Shown: piece by piece, positions 58,101 through 64,000 of the stretch
Position numbering within the stretch: position 1 is the first letter of the stretch
Layout of the letters: the number at the start of each line of letters is the position of its first letter
Assembly (NCBI GenBank): GCA_033065855.1
Contig: JAVXUO010001034.1
Location: forward strand, 1,302,001 to 1,366,000
Origin: Escallonia rubra
Lineage: Eukaryota; Streptophyta; Magnoliopsida; Escalloniales; Escalloniaceae
Reading direction: 5' to 3'
DNA length: 64,000 nt
Notes under the pieces: model-generated
Database searches by the model: none
Told to the model about the DNA's origin: nothing
The model's input: only the letters and a program-made list of their open reading frames with translations
Translations under genes and position numbers: made by a program

Positions 58101-60763
58101 ATGGAGACTGGGTGTTGAATATTTGTGCAATCTATATTGTGTTTTGCCAATATCAGAACAAGCACTTGAATTGATCAGGGTCTGTTGCACAAAGGAGGGG
58201 GGGGGGGGGGTTGTTGTTTGGATTCAATTAGCTGGGAAGCCGTACCAAATTTGACATCTACTACATCTCCTTATAAAAAAGAGAGTAAAGCAGTGACATG
58301 CAACAGTAGCAATTGAATTCCACTAGTAAGCATTTGTTGCAGCAACAAGCCTATTAAGATCCCATTATGTAAACAACCTTCCCATCAGTGCCTACCCAGT
58401 CATATTGAGCACCTGGTTAAACTTTATTCACCGACTTGTTCTTTGGCCCTTAGTTTGGTCCCACTCATCAATACTAGTACAATCCCTTCCTTGACAGAAA
58501 ACACACTTCTCGTTGACTATAGGGGCGTCAACCAACTAAAGACCAGCCTTTCCAGTGGTGTCGAGCCACTGGTCAATCTATACTCACATGTAGAACTATC
58601 CTTCAAAATCCTTCTTTGGCCCTTTGTTTGGCAACGCTTTTTAATATGACACTTCCCTTCCTTGTGAAGGATCACGCTACTCACTGGCTGAAAATGGAAT
58701 GCTAATGGTCAGAAATTAATTTTCCTAGGTATTATTACCCAATTTATAAACCGCTCCATCGACCTTACCAGCAAGCTCTTTTCCTAAGATCATCCTTCCC
58801 TCTTAGATTCTTCTCAATTTAGGCAAAAAGGTCATTACATTTCCATTAAAAAGTCACTATCCTCTACCGTTACATGTGGAATCTATATGTTCACTAACTC
58901 CATGGTAGAAAGATCGACAAGACAGGTGCAGCATTCCAAGTAACATTCTAGGAGGTTGCCAACGCAAATCCTTTCCCCCTTGAAGGAAGCACCAACGAAG
59001 CCACTGAAGAGTGAGTACAAGCCGAGAATCTCTTTACTCACCAATTAGAGTTACCACATCATAGATAGAGCTAGCTGAAATTAGCTCCACAAGCATGATC
59101 TACTTCTCAGCTTTTATACGTTGTCAATCATCTGCCAACCAATTTTAACAGGCACCCGTATGATGTCTGAACCAACTACTCATTGCCATGTTGTTTGACA
59201 CATTGGTGCCACTCATTATGTTTTGCATAGCATTCATCCTTCAGAAATCGCATTACGATTATCCAACATTTGACCCAGGTGTTAAAACTTTACGTTCCTA
59301 GTTAGCCTTCAATTGATTGTTTCTTCCTCCCATCAGTTCAAAAGGGTACAACAAGAGCTGTAACTCATGTAGCTTAGATTTGTTGCAAGTAAAAATTTAT
59401 CAAATGCCCTATGATGCACACCAAAAGCAAATGTTGAACAACACCAAAATTCCACACACACCCCCCCCCCCCCCCCCAACCCAACCATTTTGTTATTAAC
59501 ACAATGCATTCATTCTTTAGTGATACCATAGCAGACGAGTCTGGCCTTGACTTGGAACTAATTTTCAGCAAAGGTGGTTAAGCAGGCAACAATGTATCCC
59601 TAGTGCTTTTTGCCAATTTAGATTTGTTGCATATTGATAATTAGACATAAATGGAGATGAGGAAGCACAGAAAGAAAGAAAGATAATACATGCAGTAGAT
59701 GAGAAAGCACCTGCTTGTGGTTGAGAGCAAGACAGAACAGGACAGAAGCAACAAGTTCTTTGTCAGATAAGATTGCTGCAACAGCTCCAACAGTAAGCCC
59801 CAGGCTAATACAGTTGTACTGAAAATGAAACCGCAACTCGCTAAGAATTTTAGAAGCTACAGTTGCAGCATATAGATGAAGGAAACACAACAATCAAACT
59901 ATTCCATGTACCTGAAAATGGCCATGATCAATCAGGATGAGGCACGGATTAAGCAAAATCATCGCAATATGCCATGCTACATTACCTTGACGCCCTCTCT
60001 TTCGGCCCCAATTATACACAATTATAAACCAAAGAACTGCAGGAAAGAACAACAGCGCATCAGAGGATAAAACCGTCCACCTCATTAGCAGCTTTCTGCA
60101 CAAAAAAAAGATAAAACCAATCAATAAAAAAGTAGCCGACATTTGAAGGCATTGCTTTCGTTGGATTTCCTCCACCATTTGACTTTCTTGCAAAATCCTA
60201 GTATGGATTTAACACGACTAAAATGTTGACTTCACTGGTCGTTTATACTTCTAACTTGACATGCCAAACGATACTTGTTTAATAATCTTTTGATTGCAAT
60301 TTGAGTTCAATTCAATATATACATGGTCTAAATCTATCCCAGTAACTCGCACAAAAGTAAATTACACGCACCCGAGGTAGGATTCGTGGCCCCGGGAAGT
60401 TCGGAGCGAAACAGCGTCGGGGTAGAAGGTTCTAACGACGAGGCCGTGGAGGTAACTCTGATAGGCGGTAAGGGGAGGGTAGTCGAGTCCCCAATAGGCG
60501 AGATCGTTGGCAGTGCTGTTGCGATACCATTCTTTGACCGGGAGATTGATTGTGATCTCCATCCAGTGCCGTTGCGCTTCGAAATCGCCGTATTTCGGTG
60601 GATCGCCAGCGCCGGAGTAAGGGTGGAGGGATACGGCGGCACGGACCAGAAGAGCGAAGGCGCTGATGCAGAGGAACGATGCTTTGAGCGGCCACGGCCA
60701 TGCCTCGCCGTCGTCGTCGGCGTGCTCCGCTTTGACGGCCTTCACTGGCTTTCTCTTGTTCAT
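49112..60763 (-). CDS. ALG6: Dolichyl-P-Glc:Man9GlcNAc2-PP-dolichol alpha-1,3-glucosyltransferase ALG6 (complete, 6 exons)
   Basis: ER membrane enzyme (GT57 family) known to add the first glucose to the lipid-linked N-glycan precursor, from dolichyl-phosphate glucose on the lumenal side. Exons on the minus strand: 60763-60372, 60095-59912, 59818-59711, 56071-55910, 49906-49654 and 49557-49112. All have GT/AG borders and joined phase, giving 514 residues, the normal size. Landmarks: a cytosolic start, a first membrane helix, then [13 protein letters not shown] with the conserved lumenal acidic residues; [95 protein letters not shown]; and [10 protein letters not shown]. These follow Arabidopsis ALG6 in order with no gap. 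Introns 3 (3.6 kb) and 4 (6.0 kb) are very long; intron 4 holds a LINE in antisense. ALG8 is excluded by the VHEKSIL and RGIYEDYVA context. Confidence 0.95.
49965..49975 (+). repeat. Candidate target duplication of the intronic LINE, left copy
   Basis: AAGAATGGCAGAAC (49962-49975) matches AAGCATGGCAGAAC at 55366-55379 in 13 of 14 positions. The second copy follows the LINE's A-run directly, as expected for target-primed insertion. Confidence 0.55.
49976..55365 (+). mobile_element. L1-type LINE, heavily decayed, antisense in ALG6 intron 4
   Basis: Reads on the plus strand, opposite to ALG6. The ORF1 part begins about 50118 and continues near 50780-50960 with [19 protein letters not shown], a DUF4283-like ORF1 motif. 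A small endonuclease piece ([20 protein letters not shown]) is near 52375-52440. Reverse transcriptase motifs follow: KAPGLDGFS (about 53040), [16 protein letters not shown] (53190), [16 protein letters not shown] (53390), [10 protein letters not shown] (53719) and [20 protein letters not shown] (about 54030-54090). The 3' end is an A12 run at 55354-55367. Frames are broken by many stops and frameshifts, and a large part of the endonuclease is missing, so it is long dead. The 5' limit rests on the candidate target duplication and could be nearer 50065. Confidence 0.82.
58198..58210 (+). repeat. G13 homopolymer
   Basis: Thirteen consecutive G inside ALG6 intron 3. Its true length is hard to read by most sequencing chemistries. 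Confidence 0.8.
59461..59477 (+). repeat. C17 homopolymer
   Basis: Seventeen consecutive C following an ACACACA run, inside ALG6 intron 3, about 235 bp from the exon 3 donor. It would be G17 in the pre-mRNA. Confidence 0.8.
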
Positions 60764-61689
60764 TTGTGGTTATGACTCCGGTGTTACTTGGCAGTGAAAG
60801 CCCGTCAAGTTTCCATCTATGTGTCGAAAATTGAGCAAGACGAACCCAGTGATCGCCGGCAGAAGTGAAAAATTAGCTTAATTGCAACTCCAAATAGTGG
60901 CTCGGTCCCGATCTCGACTAACTATTTGAAAAAAAAATTGTTACCAAACGCTCCTTTTTTTTCAATTTTTAAAACTGAAAAAAAAAGAGCAAAAAAAAAT
61001 GATGTCAAACGGCCCCTAAATGTGCGTGATTTACGGCCGGAGAATTTACTCTTGATTGTTTGTTTTTATTCGTTGTAATGCAATGAAAAGATAGTAAGAA
61101 TGACTATAATACGCAACCTCACCCCCCACCCCCATATTTTCTATTTATGTTTGGTGTACTTTTATGGTTGTTTCATTTTAGTGGCCTTTAAGCATTTATT
61201 TGTATGTTTTTGACACGATATGGCCCATGAATTAATATTATGTATCCTTATTAAGCTCACGAATTCTTGTTATTTATCCTTTTTAAGTAGTCTCCCCATA
61301 TCTTATATAGAGTTCGTCGAGTTAGGTTTCGGGCTTGTATTAATAGTTTTTAGTCCCATGATTTTAACGTAACCTCGAATTTCACTTCATTTTTTCTCGG
61401 GTAAAGTTTCTTTATCATTGAGTAGCAAAAAGAATACATTTACAAGAGGCAAACCCCACACGAACAATCCTTAAGCCTGTGAACTATTGCATTGCACTCA
61501 GGTTTTAACCACTGATGACAAAGAATCGAATGCTCATATGACCTACTTACACGCTTCCAACTAAGCACCTTCACCTAAGCATGTAAGTGATTTCTTGCAG
61601 ATAATGGATGCTATTTTTCCTAATTGTAATGAAAGATTCAGTAATTCATTTCTAACAAAACATTATGAACAATAATGCTTAAAAGGGGA
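60764..61689. other. Upstream region of ALG6 and LINE-like debris
   Basis: Bases next to 60764 should hold the ALG6 promoter and 5' leader; no clear TATA box is seen, which is common for housekeeping genes. On the minus strand, 61600-61385 reads GGGTTTGCCTCTTGTAAATG and a TTTTTGCTACTCAATGATAA-like end, which resembles the 3' tail of plant LINEs, so an old minus-strand LINE end may lie here. That assignment is tentative. Confidence 0.35.
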
Positions 61690-64000
61690 ACTTCCTTTCA
61701 GAGACTAAATGCAAAAGTAGAGTAGTGGGAAAATGCAAGAATAAGTGGGGACTACATGGTTTGGCAGTAGAATCAAGAGGAAAATCTGGCGGCTCAGCGT
61801 TACTATGGAAAAAAGAAGTTATTGTCCTTGTTCAAAGTTATTCTTTGTATCATATTGATACGACAGTAGAATCTGAAACAGGAGGGCAGCGGTGGAGATT
61901 TACAGGCTTCTATGGGCACCCAACTGTCAGTAAACGAAGAGATACCTGGACACTTCTTCGGTCACTTCACGAAAAATACGGAGACTTCAATGAAATTTTA
62001 AGCGAACATGAAAAAGATGGTACTTTAGCAAAGGCAAATTGGCAAATGCGGGATTTTCGAAATACGCTAGAAGAGTGCAGGTTGATTGACTTGGGATTTA
62101 TGGGTTATAACTGTACTTGGTGCAATAATAGACCTCATCCGCACACCGTTAGAGAAAGATTAGATAGGTTCTGTGCAAATGCAGAATGGCTCCACCTCTT
62201 TTCAAATGCCAAAGTTACACACTTGGAGTCCAGAATTTCAGATCACAACACAATCCTTCTTGGTTCCAATATTTATCAAAATGCTCAATTCAGGAGAGGT
62301 AAAAAAAGTTTCCGCTTCGAATCAATGTGGGTCCGAAGGTCAGATTGTGAAAAAGTAATAGAAAAGGCTTGGAATGCAAGTACCTAGTACGAAGATCCAT
62401 CCCAAAAACTTATCAAACGAATATCAGATTGTAGAGTAGGCTTAATTAAATGGAACAGTAGGGTGATTGGAAATGTGCAACAAAAAATAAAGGAGCTCGA
62501 AGACAGGATCAGTATTGTTCGACGTGGGGTTATTACAACGAAGACAAAGGCGTACGTGGATGATTTGAAAGGGGAGCTTGAATCAATACTGCAAATGGAA
62601 GATGATTTATGGAGACAGAGATCCCGATCAGATTGGACGAGGGACGGTGACCGTAATACCAGATTTTTTCATGCGCAGGCCTTAGCAAGACGTCGTATCA
62701 ACATGGTGGAAAATTTGCGTAATGAATACGGGAATTGGTGCGTCAATGACACAGAGAAAGAGGAAACGGTGGTGAAATATTTTCAGTCTATATTTACAAC
62801 AATAGACCCACCGGAAGAAGCGCTGCAGGAAGCGCTGAACTCAGTACAAAGGACTATCTCGCAAATGGATAATGCTCGTCTCACCCAACCCTTTGCTTTA
62901 GCTGAGGTACACTCTGCCTTATTTTCTATGTACCCTCTGAAATCACCGGGACCAGATGGTATGCCCGCAATGTTTTTTCAAAAGTAATAGCATATTGTTG
63001 GGAGTGATGTCACTGAAACCGTGCTCACTTTTTTTAACACCAGCACATTTTCCCATAAACTAAATTATACCCACATAGTTCTTATCCCCAAGTGTCACAA
63101 CCCGGAGGAAATCTCCCAGCTTAGGCCCATTAGTCTTTGTAATGTCATTGTCAAAATTGCTTTTAAAGTTTTAGCAAATCGTCTTAAGATCTTTCTACCA
63201 AAATGTATCTCGAAAACTCAAAGTGTGTTTATCCCAGGGCGTTTAATCACTGATAATGTCTTAGTGGCCTATGAAATGAATCATCTTTTAAAATACAAAT
63301 CTTAGGGTAAACAGGGACACATTGTGCTTAAACTCGATATGAGTAAAGCTTATGATCGAGTAGAATGGCCTTTTATCAAGGGTATGACGGAGAAGATGGG
63401 GTTCTGTCCTAAGTGGATTTCTATTGTCGTGAAATAGTCAAAACAGTGTCCTACTCGGTTATTTTAAACGGTGAACAGTTTGGCTATTTCCTTCAACAAA
63501 GGGGTCTACGACAAGGAGATCCTTTGTCTCCTTATCTTTTTTTTATATGTGCAGAGGGTTTTACATCAATGATCAAAGAAGCGGAGTCCAAGGGGAGAAT
63601 CCAAGGGGTGGCCATAGGAAGGACAAGTCCTAGGATCTCTCACCTCCTTTTTGCAGATGATAGTCTCATTTATTTCACAGTTGTTAAAGAAGAGGCCAGC
63701 GCCATCAAGGAGATACTAAGGAGGTATGAGGAAGCTTCTGGGCAGAAGATTAATCTCCAAAAATCTGCAATGGTGTTTAGTAAAAACACCCCAGAACCGA
63801 TTCGGGAAGAGCTACGAAATTTGATGGGAGTTTTCAGTAGCCTCTGCACATGCCGAATATCTGGGTCTACCCTCGGTTTTCGGACAATCCAAGAGAGAGG
63901 TTTTCAGTAATTTACGCAAAAAGGTATGGTCACGGCTACAAGGTTGGTCATCAAAGTTCCTTTCCAATGCCGGGAAAGAAATCTTGCTCAAATCTGGGTT
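61690..64000 (+). mobile_element. L1-type LINE, 5'-truncated, continues past the window
   Basis: Plus strand. Endonuclease part at about 61695-62290: SETKCK, GLAVESRGKSGGSALLWKKE, GDFNEIL, RERLDRFCANAEW and the terminal SDH motif (ISDHNTILL). A linker follows (62390-62800), then reverse transcriptase: LKSPGPDGMPAMFFQK, LIPKCHNPEEISQLRPISLC (about 63085), KTQSVFIPGRLITDN, KLDMSKAYDRVEW (about 63330), LRQGDPLSPYLFFICAEGF (63510) and FADDSLIY with the catalytic DD (about 63653). Breaks: in-frame stops at about 62385, 62985 and 63303, a stop or frame change near 63435, a shortened segment just before GDFNEIL, and loss of frame near 63830. The endonuclease start and all of ORF1 are missing, so the insertion is 5'-truncated or eroded. 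It is better preserved than the LINE in ALG6 intron 4. Confidence 0.9.

Larger units (their letters stand above)
56072..59710 (-). other. ALG6 intron 3, 3.6 kb, no gene recognised
   Basis: AT-rich intronic sequence. It contains a G13 run at 58198-58210, a C17 run at 59461-59477, and an imperfect repeat built on CTTTGGCCCTTAGTTTGG (58441) and CTTTGGCCCTTTGTTTGG (58614). Open frames within it are short and unrecognised. No complete transposon was delimited, though the length suggests old insertions. Confidence 0.6.

Noticed and set aside
59374-59571. 65-codon minus-strand frame with a glycine run
   Set aside because: The glycines come from the C17 homopolymer in an ALG6 intron.

Overview
The window is nuclear DNA of a flowering plant, most likely a eudicot. 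Three host genes have plant-type exon structure and are close homologues of Arabidopsis proteins. The rest is AT-rich intergenic DNA packed with plant transposons (MULE, SINE, LINE, Harbinger- and Stowaway-like MITEs, a chromovirus LTR element). Nothing prokaryotic is present, and no tRNA, rRNA or CRISPR locus was seen.

Layout. 1208-4386 (-) is a complete five-exon CYP735A cytokinin trans-hydroxylase. 4642-10507 is a FAR1-type Mutator-like element (MULE) about 110 bp upstream of that gene's TATA box, with a transposase broken by a few small lesions. 12227-12517 is a tRNA-derived SINE. 12817-23668 is a 10.85-kb structure bounded by about 110-bp inverted repeats. It holds a field of CGTGGTT/AACCACG palindromes, a small ORF, nine tandem units of about 510 bp with almost no coding capacity, and a diverged inverted second copy of the small ORF. 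I cannot assign it to a known family, and it is the main candidate for something undescribed. 23757-24867 is the first of three related GC-rich TIR elements; the others are at 43206-44088 and from 46954. 28729-30219 (-) is an intact single-exon KCS6/CER6-type 3-ketoacyl-CoA synthase. MITEs and a second SINE follow. 39175-42794 is a compact, broken Ty3/gypsy chromovirus with near-identical LTRs. 44971-45574 is an exact-phase 300-bp tandem duplication. 49112-60763 (-) is a complete six-exon ALG6 glucosyltransferase whose fourth intron carries an antisense, decayed 5.4-kb LINE. 61690-64000 is a second, better preserved LINE that runs off the window.

The host genes are unrelated housekeeping or metabolic genes: cytokinin activation, very-long-chain fatty acid elongation for cuticular wax, and N-glycan precursor assembly in the ER. 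There is no sign of a cluster. What links the region is heavy transposon insertion, including one element beside the CYP735A promoter and one inside ALG6. Exon boundaries were placed by eye from GT/AG sites and agreement with known family sequences. No alignment or database search was run.
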